Assembly (NCBI RefSeq): GCF_028200735.1
Contig: NZ_JAQKPV010000014.1
Coordinates: forward strand, 62,001-126,000
Length of the DNA: 64,000 nt
From: Streptomyces sp. ACA25
GTDB lineage: Bacteria > Actinomycetota > Actinomycetes > Streptomycetales > Streptomycetaceae
Reading direction: 5' to 3'
Under the pieces are notes generated by a model. That model had not been told where the DNA came from and did not search any database. It worked only from the letters and a program-made list of their open reading frames with translations. Below are positions 34,024 to 42,184 of this stretch, piece by piece; position 1 is the stretch's first letter, and each line of letters begins with the position of its first letter. A program made the translations under genes and the position numbers.

Positions 34024-36324
34024 TCAGCGGGAGAGCCGGAAGGACACCTCGGCGCTGCCCGCCGGGCAGGCCAGCGGTGCCGACCAGCCGGCCTGCGGGC
34101 CGGGAAGGGCGTACTGCACCCCCCAAGCGCCGGGGGCCGGTTCGGCGGTGACGGTGACGGTGTCCCCCTCCCGGCGGGTACGGAACACCGCGGCGGTGGA
34201 GCCGTCCGGAGCGGGTACCCGCGTGACGGTCCCGGCCCCGCCGTCCTCGGGCGGCTGCACCCGGAGCGTCACGCCCTCCGCCCAGTCGGACACCGGGCGG
34301 TCCAGGTCCCTGCCCATCGGGATCACCGATCCGGGGCGGGCCAGGAGCGGCAGACTGTCGAAACCGAACTGCTCGCTGCGCCAGCCGGGGCCCTCGGTCC
34401 GTTCGCCGGACAGCAGGTGTGTCCAGGTGCCCTGCGGCACGTAGTACTCCACGGTGCCGTCGGAGGTGAACACCGGTGCCACCAGCAGGTCCTCGCCCAG
34501 CATGTACTGGCGGTCCAGGGCGTGGCACGCGGGATCGCCGGGGAACTCCAGGACCATCGCGCGCATCACCGGCGTGCCCTCCTCCCGGGCCTGCAGCGCC
34601 GCGCGGAACAGGTACGGCATCAGGCGGTGCTTGAGCCGGGTGAAGTCCCGGGTGACGGCCACTGCCTCCTCGTCGTAGGCCCACGGCACCCGGTAGGAGT
34701 CGCTGCCGTGCAGCCTGCTGTGCGAGGACAGCAGACCGAACTGCACCCATCGCTTGAACACTTCCGGGGTCGGCGTCCCCTCGAAGCCGCCGATGTCGTG
34801 GCTCCAGAAGCCGAAGCCGGACAGGCCCAGCGAAAGGCCGCCGCGCAGCGACTCGGCCATCGCGCCGAAGGTCGACTCGCAGTCACCGCCCCAGTGCACC
34901 GGGAACTTCTGGCCGCCGGTGGTCGCCGAGCGGGCGAAGAGCACCGCGTCGCCCTCGCCGCGGTCTCCGGTCAGCACCTCGAAGACCGTCTCGTTGTACA
35001 ACTGGGTGTAGTAGTTGTGCATCCGCTCCGGGTCGGAGCCGTCGTGCCAGACCACATCGGTGGGGACGCGCTCGCCGAAGTCCGTCTTGAAGCAGTCGAC
35101 GCCCTGGCCGAGCAGGGCGCGCAGCTGCCCGGCATACCAGGCGCGGGCCTCGGGATGCGTGAAGTCGACCAGCGCCATGCCGGCCTGCCACAGGTCCCAC
35201 TGCCAGACGTCGCCGTTCGGCTTGCACACCAGGTAGCCGAGCCGCTGGGCCTCCGCGAACAGCGGGCTCTTCTGGGCGATGTAGGGGTTGATCCACACAC
35301 AGACCCGGAGGTCGCGTTCCTTGAGCCGGCCGAGCATGCCCTCCGGGTCGGGGAACACCGCCGGGTCCCAGGTGAAGTCGCACCACTGGTACTCGCGCAT
35401 CCAGAAGCAGTCGAAGTGGAAGACGCTGAGCGGGATGTCGCGCTCGGCCATGCCCTGCACGAAGCTGCTGACCGTCTCCTCGTCGTAGGAGGTGGTGAAG
35501 GAGGTGGACAGCCACAGCCCGAAGGACCACGCGGGTGGCAGTGCCGGCCTTCCGGTGAGGGCGGTGTACCGGGCGAGGATCTCCTTGGGTGTCGGGCCGT
35601 GCACCACGTAGTACTCCAGCGACTGGTCCTCCACGCTGAACTGCACCTGGCCCACGGACTCGGAACCGATCTCGTAGGAAACCTGTCCGGGGTGGTTGAC
35701 GAAGACGCCGTAGCCGCGGTTGGTGAGATGGAACGGCACGTTCTTGTATGCCTGTTCGCTCGCGGTGCCGCCGTCGGCCTGCCAGATGTCCACCGACTGG
35801 CCGTTGCGGGTGAAGGGGGTGAACCGCTCACCCAGACCGTAGACCAGCTCACCGACGCCCAGCGACAGCTGGGCCACCGAGTGGTGGCGCCCCTCGCCGG
35901 TGACGGCGTATCCGGTGCCGCGGCTCTGCGCGGACGTCAGGGTCCGGCCGCCCGCGAGAAAGTCGAGCTGCCAGGGAGCCGCGGTGTCGACGCGCAGCAG
36001 GAGACCCCCGCTGCTCAGCTCCAGGACGGAGCCGTCCCGGGCCGTCTTCCCGGCATGACCGGGGTCGGAGCGCACCTCGAAGTCCGGTCCCCGCCGGGCG
36101 GCGCCGGCGTGATGGGTGCTGCGGATGCCGATCACGCCCTCGGCGGGCGACCAGCACTCCACGGTCAGCAGCGGACGGTTGAGGGTGTCTCCGCGCCCGC
36201 GGACCCGCTGCACGGAGGCGTACAGGGTGAGCCGGTCGTCCTCGACCCGGGCATCGGCGACCTCGGTGGCGTAGCGGGCGGTGATGCCGTCACGCATCAG
36301 CCAGTAGCCGTCGGTGAACTTCAC
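34024..36324 (-). CDS. yicI: GH31 alpha-xylosidase (YicI-like)
   Basis: 766 residues from a GTG six to seven bases after AGGAG, giving the family start VKFTDGYWL. N-terminal beta-sandwich, then a TIM barrel with nucleophile Asp in CFKTDFGERVP (about 430) and acid/base Asp in WSHDIGGFEG. These two motifs match the YicI clade of alpha-xylosidases rather than alpha-glucosidases. There is no signal peptide, so it acts in the cytoplasm on imported xyloglucan-type fragments such as isoprimeverose. The LacI regulator lies 175 bases upstream on the same strand; no sugar transporter is adjacent. Confidence 0.92.
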   Translation of the reverse strand: MKFTDGYWLMRDGITARYATEVADARVEDDRLTLYASVQRVRGRGDTLNRPLLTVECWSPAEGVIGIRSTHHAGAARRGPDFEVRSDPGHAGKTARDGSVLELSSGGLLLRVDTAAPWQLDFLAGGRTLTSAQSRGTGYAVTGEGRHHSVAQLSLGVGELVYGLGERFTPFTRNGQSVDIWQADGGTASEQAYKNVPFHLTNRGYGVFVNHPGQVSYEIGSESVGQVQFSVEDQSLEYYVVHGPTPKEILARYTALTGRPALPPAWSFGLWLSTSFTTSYDEETVSSFVQGMAERDIPLSVFHFDCFWMREYQWCDFTWDPAVFPDPEGMLGRLKERDLRVCVWINPYIAQKSPLFAEAQRLGYLVCKPNGDVWQWDLWQAGMALVDFTHPEARAWYAGQLRALLGQGVDCFKTDFGERVPTDVVWHDGSDPERMHNYYTQLYNETVFEVLTGDRGEGDAVLFARSATTGGQKFPVHWGGDCESTFGAMAESLRGGLSLGLSGFGFWSHDIGGFEGTPTPEVFKRWVQFGLLSSHSRLHGSDSYRVPWAYDEEAVAVTRDFTRLKHRLMPYLFRAALQAREEGTPVMRAMVLEFPGDPACHALDRQYMLGEDLLVAPVFTSDGTVEYYVPQGTWTHLLSGERTEGPGWRSEQFGFDSLPLLARPGSVIPMGRDLDRPVSDWAEGVTLRVQPPEDGGAGTVTRVPAPDGSTAAVFRTRREGDTVTVTAEPAPGAWGVQYALPGPQAGWSAPLACPAGSAEVSFRLSR

Positions 36325-36499
36325 TGCTTCTCCTGCTTCTGCGCCCGGTGGGCGGCGGTCGTGTTCCGGTGCCGGCGGCGGCCGGCTCCGGAGGTGTGAG
36401 GGCGGGGCGGGGTGGTGAGCAGCCACGGGCACCGGCGGAGCGGTGCCGGGCGGCTCCGGCGGACGGCCCGTGACGCGATGCCCTCCGGGCCGGGGCGGC

Positions 36500-37519
36500 T
36501 CAGGGGGCGGGCCGGGGGACCTGCGGCCCCGACGCCAGGCGCGGCGGGATCAGCTGGTGCACCGGTTCCGCAGCGCCGGCTGTCCGGGGCGTGGCCCCGA
36601 TGGCCTCGACCGCCAGGCGGACCACAGCGGTCGACATCTGTTCCACCGGCAGTTCGATGCGGGGCAGCCGCAGGCAGCCGGGGTCGTCCGGCAGGCTGCC
36701 CACGAGGACGACGGCCGGCGGGCCGGAGCCGAGCAGCCCGTGGGCGGTGGCCACCTCCCGTACCAGGGGGAGCAGTACCAGGTGCTGGACGATCAGGGCG
36801 GTCGGTGCGGGCTCGGTGCGCAGAAGCCGGTGCAGCAGCTCCCGGAGCCGGCCGGGGTCGCCGCTGGAGGGATGGATGCGGAGGTCGGCGCCGCTGTCGG
36901 CCGCCGCTTGCCGGGCTCCGGCGAGGCCGCTCAGGGCATAGCCGCGACGGGCCCGGATCTCGTGGTCGGCGGAAGCCAGAAAGACGATCCGGTGGTGTCC
37001 GGCCGAGACGGTCTCCCGCACCGCCAGGGTGACGGCGGCCTTCCAGTCGAGGTCCACCCGGGGGAGGTCGGGGTCGTCACTGTGACCGAGGAGCGCGGTG
37101 GGGAAGCGAAGAGCCCGCAGGGCGTCGATCCGGGGGTCCCGCTCCTGCACCGCCATCAGCACGGCCGCGTCCGCCAGCCCGCTCCCGGCGACGCGGCGCA
37201 GGCCGCCGACGCCCTCGGGGTCGGTCATCATGAGCAGGTCGTATCCGTGGCCGCGGGCGGCGTCACTGATGTCGATGGCGAATCTGCCGTCCACCGCACG
37301 GTACTTGCCGGGCACCCTCGGCACGGCGAGGACGAGCACGTCGCTGCGGGCGCTGCGCAGGGTGCGGGCGCTGGCGCGCGGGGTGTAGCCGAGCTCGGCG
37401 ATGGCTGTCCGCACGGCTCGCTGGGTGTCGGGGGAGATTTTGCGGGAGCCGCTGAGGACGTAGGAGACGGTGCTGGGAGCGACCCCGGCCCGCTCCGCCA
37501 CCTCTTTGATCGTGGCCAT
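36500..37519 (-). CDS. LacI-family transcriptional regulator
   Basis: 339 residues. The N-terminal helix-turn-helix MATIKEVAERAGVAPSTVSY and hinge ARTLRSARS are complete; the rest is a periplasmic-binding-protein-like sugar sensor. It lies directly upstream of the alpha-xylosidase gene in the same direction. A perfect palindrome typical of LacI operators sits 36 bases before its ATG, indicating autoregulation and control of the downstream gene. The inducer is probably a xylose-containing oligosaccharide, by context. Confidence 0.93.
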   Translation of the reverse strand: MATIKEVAERAGVAPSTVSYVLSGSRKISPDTQRAVRTAIAELGYTPRASARTLRSARSDVLVLAVPRVPGKYRAVDGRFAIDISDAARGHGYDLLMMTDPEGVGGLRRVAGSGLADAAVLMAVQERDPRIDALRALRFPTALLGHSDDPDLPRVDLDWKAAVTLAVRETVSAGHHRIVFLASADHEIRARRGYALSGLAGARQAAADSGADLRIHPSSGDPGRLRELLHRLLRTEPAPTALIVQHLVLLPLVREVATAHGLLGSGPPAVVLVGSLPDDPGCLRLPRIELPVEQMSTAVVRLAVEAIGATPRTAGAAEPVHQLIPPRLASGPQVPRPAP

Positions 37520-37554
37520 GCGCCACCCCCGTCCGTGAGCCCGCCGCGCACCTA

Positions 37555-37570
37555 ATCGAATCGATTCGAT
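37555..37570. promoter_or_regulatory. LacI operator
   Basis: ATCGAATCGATTCGAT is a perfect 16-base palindrome with a central CG step, upstream of the LacI gene. No second copy was seen before the alpha-xylosidase gene, which suggests one regulated transcript for both. Confidence 0.65.
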
Positions 37571-37704
37571 CGTGCGGTGATGGTAAACCCCGTGCCGCGG
37601 CGGAGCAAGGGTGGTGCGGGAGCGGCCCGCGGAGGGGGGTGCGGGAGGGCTCCCCCGGGCAGACGGGACGCGGCCGGGGCCGGCCGACGAGGCGGGGGTA
37701 CGGC

Positions 37705-38517
37705 TCAGCGCTCGTCGTCGGGCGTCTCACCTTCGATGCGCTCCTTGCGGACCTGGCCCTTGACCGTCTCCTCCTCGGTGACCTCGTCGACGTTGAGCCG
37801 GACGCGTTCCACCGGCTCCGCCTCGACGTGGGTCACCGGGCGCTCCTCGTGCAGGGTGACCTCGTGTTCCGCCTCGGTGATCTCCGTTCCGCTGGTGGCC
37901 GCGTCGATGTTCTCCTCGGTGATCGGTTCGCGCTCGACACGCACCTCTTCCCGCCGCACGGGGACGGTCTGCTGCACTTCCTCGGTCACGACGTACTTGC
38001 GCAGCCTGGCCCGGCCTGCCTCCCGCCGTTCGACTCCGGTGTGCAGCTTCTCCTCCGAGCGGGTCATCGCGTCATCATGCCCGCCGCGCTTTCCGCGCTT
38101 CCCGGTCTCCGCGGTGGGTGCCGCAGCGCGGCCGGTCTCGCCCTGCTTCTCATCTGCCCAGCCGGCGCCGGGCTCGTTGGCCTCGCGCCACGAGGTGTCC
38201 CAGTCCATCCCGTAGTGCTGGAAGAGCCGTCGTTCCTCCTCCTCGCTCATGTGGCCCTCGTCATCGACCTCCACCTGGGGGGAGTCCTTCACGGTCTCCT
38301 TCGCGATGGGGACCTCGAGGTGGTCCTCCACCAGGGTGGCGTCACGGAGCGGCAGGAAGCTCTCCTTGCTGCCGAACAGACCCGTACGGACGCTCGCCCA
38401 CTCCGGTTGTCCGGTTGCGTCATCCAGGAAGACCTGCTTGGCTTCCCCGATCTTGCTGCCTTCGGCGTCATACACCGGGTGCTCCAGTACCGCCGGAATC
38501 TGCTCTGTGGTGATCAC
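37705..38517 (-). CDS. PRC-barrel / DUF2382 stress-type protein
   Basis: 270 residues from a GTG preceded by GAGGAGGTA with four bases of spacing; a longer frame is open but without a site. The N-terminal PRC-barrel domain spans about 1-85 (HPVYDAEGSKIGEAKQVFLDD). A charged, flexible middle follows. The C-terminal DUF2382 domain (about 150-260) is built of Glu- and Arg-rich strands (RKYVVTEEVQQTVPVRREEV). Such proteins are usually induced by osmotic or general stress and may coat or bind surfaces; the biochemical role is unknown. Very acidic overall. Confidence 0.88.
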   Translation of the reverse strand: MITTEQIPAVLEHPVYDAEGSKIGEAKQVFLDDATGQPEWASVRTGLFGSKESFLPLRDATLVEDHLEVPIAKETVKDSPQVEVDDEGHMSEEEERRLFQHYGMDWDTSWREANEPGAGWADEKQGETGRAAAPTAETGKRGKRGGHDDAMTRSEEKLHTGVERREAGRARLRKYVVTEEVQQTVPVRREEVRVEREPITEENIDAATSGTEITEAEHEVTLHEERPVTHVEAEPVERVRLNVDEVTEEETVKGQVRKERIEGETPDDER

Positions 38518-38702
38518 TGCGTACCTCCTCATCGGTCCCGCGGGTTCGCTGGAACGGGTGACCGTCACGCCACTCAGAAAACCGACATTCAGCCAAGAAA
38601 TCCAGTAAATGCACCAAAATTACGCAATGTATCTCAGGTGTCGCCGGATGTCACAGGGAGGCCCGTGGCAGGGCTGCTGTCCGCGGCGGGAGAAACACGC
38701 GG

Positions 38703-38746
38703 CCGGGCCCTGCCGCACCGCGCTGAGGCGGTCCGGCAGGGCCCGG
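38703..38746 (-). terminator. bioB terminator hairpin
   Basis: CCGGGCCCTGCCG and CGGCAGGGCCCGG form a perfect 13-bp stem with an 18-base loop, 29 bases after the bioB stop codon. Confidence 0.7.
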
Positions 38747-38775
38747 TGTGCCGGGGGTCCGGCGGGGGGCGCCGC

Positions 38776-39840
38776 TCAGGCGTTGGGGGGCAGCTCAGTG
38801 CCCGCACCGCGGCGGCGCACGGCGACCAGGTCCTCGGTGCGGTGCTCGGGAAGCGTCGTGGTCCCGGCCCCCTCCACCAGGAAGCCGGCGTCCGCGATCA
38901 TGTCCAGGTCCGCCTTCCCGGCCTGCCCCTCGCTGGTGAGGTAGTCACCGAGGAAGATCGAGTTCACCAGATGCAGCGCGAGCGGCTGCATCGACCGCAG
39001 GTGTACTTCCCGGCCGCCCGCCAGCCGCACCTCCACGTCCGGGCAGACGAAGCGGACCATGGCCAGGATGCGCAGACACCGCTGCGGGGTGAGGCTCCAC
39101 TCCTTCGCCAGCGGGGTCCCTTCGAAGGGGATCAGGAAATTCACCGGCACCGAGTCGGGGTCCAGCTCGCGCAGCGCGAACACGACGTCGACCAGGTCCT
39201 CGTCCCTCTCACCCATGCCCGCGATCAGGCCTGAGCAGGCCGACAGACCGGCGGACTGTGCCTGCTGCACCGTCGCCACCCGGTCCGAGAAGTCGTGGGT
39301 GGTGCAGATGTCGCCGTAGGTGGCCTCCGAGGTGTTGAGGTTGTGGTTGTAGGCGTCCGCGCCCGCCTCGCGCAGCCGCTCAGCCTGGCCGTCGGAGAGG
39401 AGCCCCAGGCAGGCACACACCTCGACGTCCGCGTCCTCCCCCTTGATGGCCGCGATCGTGTCGGAAACCCGGGCCACGTCCCGGTCCGTCGGCCCCCGGC
39501 CGCTCGCCACCAGGCATACCCGCTTCGCACCTCCGGCCACCCCCGCCTGCGCCGCGGCGGCCGCCTCCTCCGGCTTCAGCCAGGTGTACTTCAGCACCCC
39601 GGCCTTCGAGCCGAGCCGCTGCGAGCAGTACGAACAGTCCTCGGGGCACAGTCCGGACTTGAGGTTCACCAGGTAGTTCAGTTTCACCCGCCGGCCGAAC
39701 CACTCACGGCGCACGCGGCCTGCCGCAGCCACCACGTCCAGCAGGTCCGCATCCGTGGTCGACAGAACAGCCAGCGCCTCCTCCCGCGTCGGCAGCTCGC
39801 GCCGCAGCCCCTTGTCCACCAGCGTCTTCAGCAGCTCCAT
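38776..39840 (-). CDS. bioB: Biotin synthase
   Basis: 354 residues, full length. Radical-SAM cluster motif is CPEDCSYCSQ (about 65-74), and the [2Fe-2S] ligands include the Cys in VCLVASGRGP and CACLGLLSDGQ, with YNHNLNTS following. It inserts sulfur into dethiobiotin to make biotin. It is divergent from bioF with a 256-base gap. Downstream is the DUF2382 gene behind a strong terminator, so bioB is monocistronic here; bioA and bioD are not in the window. Confidence 0.97.
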   Translation of the reverse strand: MELLKTLVDKGLRRELPTREEALAVLSTTDADLLDVVAAAGRVRREWFGRRVKLNYLVNLKSGLCPEDCSYCSQRLGSKAGVLKYTWLKPEEAAAAAQAGVAGGAKRVCLVASGRGPTDRDVARVSDTIAAIKGEDADVEVCACLGLLSDGQAERLREAGADAYNHNLNTSEATYGDICTTHDFSDRVATVQQAQSAGLSACSGLIAGMGERDEDLVDVVFALRELDPDSVPVNFLIPFEGTPLAKEWSLTPQRCLRILAMVRFVCPDVEVRLAGGREVHLRSMQPLALHLVNSIFLGDYLTSEGQAGKADLDMIADAGFLVEGAGTTTLPEHRTEDLVAVRRRGAGTELPPNA

Positions 39841-39907
39841 GCCGCTGATCCTGACCTACCGGAGGGCTCCGGGCCAAGGCGGGAGCGGACAAGAGCACCG
39901 GGACCGC

Positions 39908-39925
39908 GTGTGGCTCTTGCCACAC
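39908..39925. repeat. Inverted repeat in the bioB-bioF promoter region
   Basis: GTGTGGC, loop TCTT, GCCACAC: a perfect 7-bp stem between the divergent genes. It could be an operator for a biotin regulator or a hairpin in either leader. It does not match the BioQ or BirA operator patterns known to me. Confidence 0.35.
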
Positions 39926-40096
39926 CGTGCCCGGATCTGCCTCGGCCCACGCCTTGTCGGCGGCCTCCGCCCGGCCGGGGGCGGCACCGGGAAACAGGCG
40001 CCGGGGCACCGGAGCGGCCCCGCGTCCCCGGGCCTTACCGTGGTCCCCGGCACCCGGCCGACCGGGCACCCCACGGACGAAAGGCGCGGCCGACCG

Positions 40097-41272
40097 ATGA
40101 CCCAGGACCCCTTCGGCTGGATCGACGCGGAACGCACCCGGCGTGAACGCGCCGGCCTGGTACGCGTACTGCGCCCCCGGGAGGCCGGCTCCCCGGCGCT
40201 CGACCTGTCCGGCAACGACTATCTGGGGCTGGCCCGCCACCCCGAGGTCACCGGGGCCGCGGCCGACGCCGCCCGCCACTGGGGTGCCGGTGCCACCGGG
40301 TCCCGGCTGGTGAGCGGCACCACCGAGCTGCACGCCCGGCTGGAGGCGGAGCTGGCCGCGTTCTGCGGAGCGGAGGCGGCCCTGGTCTTCTCCTCCGGCT
40401 ACGCCGCCAACCTGGCCGTGCTCACCGCGCTGGCGGGCCGGGGCACACTGGTGGTCTCCGACGCCGGCAACCATGCCTCCCTCATCGACGGCTGCCGTCT
40501 CTCCCGGGCGGCGACAGCCGTCGTGCCGCACAGCGACACCGGCGCGGTGCGCAAGGTGCTCGCCGGGCACGACGGCCCGGGGCTGGTGGTCAGCGACTCG
40601 GTCTTCTCCGTGGACGGTGACGCGGCAGCGTTGCCGGAGCTGGCCGCGGCCTGCCGGGAGCACGGTGCCGCGCTGGTCGTCGACGACGCGCACGGGCTCG
40701 GTGTGCTCGGCGCCGGGGGGCGCGGCGGTCCGTACGCCGCCGGGCTGGCCGGGGCGCCCGACGTGGTCACGACCGTCACCCTGTCGAAGTCGCTCGGCAG
40801 CCAGGGCGGCGCGGTACTCGGCCCGGCCCGGGTGATCGAGCATCTGGTCAACACCGCCCGCACCTTCATCTTCGACACCGGGCTCGCCCCCGCCGCGACC
40901 GGAGCGGCCCTGGCGGCCCTGCGCCTCCTGTGCCGCGAGCCGGAGCGGGCGGACCGGGCCCGCGGTGTGGCCGCCGAGCTGTACGGCCGGCTGACGGCCT
41001 CCGGGCTGTCCGCCTCGCGGCCGGACGCCGCGGTGGTGTCCGTCCGGGCACCGTCCCCGGAGACGGCGCTGGGCTGGGCCGCGGACTGCCGGGTCGCCGG
41101 GCTGGAGGTGGGGTGCTTCCGGCCGCCCTCCGTCCCGGACGGCGTCTCCCGGCTGCGGCTGACGGCACGGGCCGACCTCACCGGTGCCCGGATCACCGAC
41201 GCGGTGGAGACGATCCTGCGCACCGCGCCCCCGTCGGCCCGCAGGCCGGCCAGGGATCAGGGGCAGGAATAG
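40097..41272 (+). CDS. bioF: 8-amino-7-oxononanoate synthase
   Basis: 391 residues from ATG MTQDPFGWID. Alpha-oxoamine synthase family of fold-type I PLP enzymes: DLSGNDYLGLARHP, GATGSRLVSGTT, VDDAHGLGVLG and the PLP Lys in TVTLSKSLGSQGG. It condenses pimeloyl-ACP or -CoA with alanine in biotin synthesis. Divergent from bioB. Its 3' end overlaps the 3' end of the convergent membrane-protein gene by 16 bases. Confidence 0.95.
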   Translation: MTQDPFGWIDAERTRRERAGLVRVLRPREAGSPALDLSGNDYLGLARHPEVTGAAADAARHWGAGATGSRLVSGTTELHARLEAELAAFCGAEAALVFSSGYAANLAVLTALAGRGTLVVSDAGNHASLIDGCRLSRAATAVVPHSDTGAVRKVLAGHDGPGLVVSDSVFSVDGDAAALPELAAACREHGAALVVDDAHGLGVLGAGGRGGPYAAGLAGAPDVVTTVTLSKSLGSQGGAVLGPARVIEHLVNTARTFIFDTGLAPAATGAALAALRLLCREPERADRARGVAAELYGRLTASGLSASRPDAAVVSVRAPSPETALGWAADCRVAGLEVGCFRPPSVPDGVSRLRLTARADLTGARITDAVETILRTAPPSARRPARDQGQE

Positions 41273-42117
41273 GTGAACCGGACATCGGCTGTCCGCTGGC
41301 CGGGCGAGAGGATTTCCAGCTCGGCTGCCGCCGCGTAGGTGCCCCGTCCCCGGAAGGTCCACCGCAGACGCAGCTCAGCCGACCGCTGCCCGCGGGCGAA
41401 CGTCTCCTCCAGCGTGCCGGAGGACGTGCCGTCGCTGCGCAGCCAACGGTAGCTGACACTGCCGGGCTGCCCATTGGTCCCGACCACTCCGATCACCTCG
41501 GCGGTGCCGTCGCAGGCGGGCTGCCCGGAAGCCGTGGTCACCGTGACCTCGCGGACCGCCAGCTCCGGTCCGAGCTGCTGCCAGGCCAGGTAGGCCAGCA
41601 CGCAGAGCAGCACGGCGGCGGCGAGGCTGTACCGGCGCAGGCTGCTCCGGTGCTCTCCGCGGTCCCCGGCAGGCCGGCCGACGGCCGTGCTCGCCGGTGC
41701 AATCGGCGCCGCCGGTCCCGCTTCGGCCGCGGGGACCCCGGGGCCGAAGCGGAGCACCTCTTCGCTCTCCGCCGGACCGGACGCGGCCTCCAGCGGCAGT
41801 GTGCCCGCGAGTCCGTCCTGCCGCCCGGCGGGCAGGGTGTCCGTGCTGTCCGGCGATGCGGCGGCCGACGCGGTGGCACTGTCCGTATCGCCGGCGGGGG
41901 CAGTTCCCGGTGCTTCCCGTCCCGGAGCACCTGCCTCTTCGGGGCCGGGCTGTTCCGGGAGGGCGGGGCCGGTCCCCGTTTCCGGTGCGTGCTGACCGGG
42001 GTCCCGCGCGGAGTCCGGAGCCGGGTGCGGAGCAGGCTCCGGCCGGGACCGGCCCGAGGGCCATATGCTCTCGTCGGCCCTGGGGTCCTGGGCTTTCCGG
42101 GCCCGGTTTTCGTTCAC
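41257..42117 (-). CDS. Single-pass membrane protein with Ig-like outer domain
   Basis: 286 residues from a GTG (MNENRARK) placed six bases after GGAG; an ATG two codons earlier abuts that site and is less likely. The first 160 residues are Pro/Ala/Glu-rich and disordered. One membrane segment follows (YSLAAAVLLCVLAYLAW, about 165-181), then an outer beta-rich domain of about 100 residues with one Cys near each end (QPACDG and YSCP) that could pair. It resembles in layout the C-terminal part of the upstream Ser/Thr kinase. Not a known family; its place next to the kinase suggests substrate or co-receptor. Confidence 0.75.
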   Translation of the reverse strand: MNENRARKAQDPRADESIWPSGRSRPEPAPHPAPDSARDPGQHAPETGTGPALPEQPGPEEAGAPGREAPGTAPAGDTDSATASAAASPDSTDTLPAGRQDGLAGTLPLEAASGPAESEEVLRFGPGVPAAEAGPAAPIAPASTAVGRPAGDRGEHRSSLRRYSLAAAVLLCVLAYLAWQQLGPELAVREVTVTTASGQPACDGTAEVIGVVGTNGQPGSVSYRWLRSDGTSSGTLEETFARGQRSAELRLRWTFRGRGTYAAAAELEILSPGQRTADVRFTYSCP

Positions 42118-42184
42118 CGGCATCTCCGTGCAGGGATTCGAGAAGCTCCGCCCCCGGCCGAGGGGAGCTGTGGGAGCGGAAACG

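Noticed and set aside
33586..36399. A 937-codon plus-strand frame opposite the alpha-xylosidase
   Set aside because: Antisense shadow of the GH31 gene; crosses the perfect palindrome and has no domain signature.
37555..37570. Second LacI operator before the alpha-xylosidase gene
   Set aside because: The 175-base gap between the LacI and GH31 genes has no AATCGATT core or other palindrome of this type.
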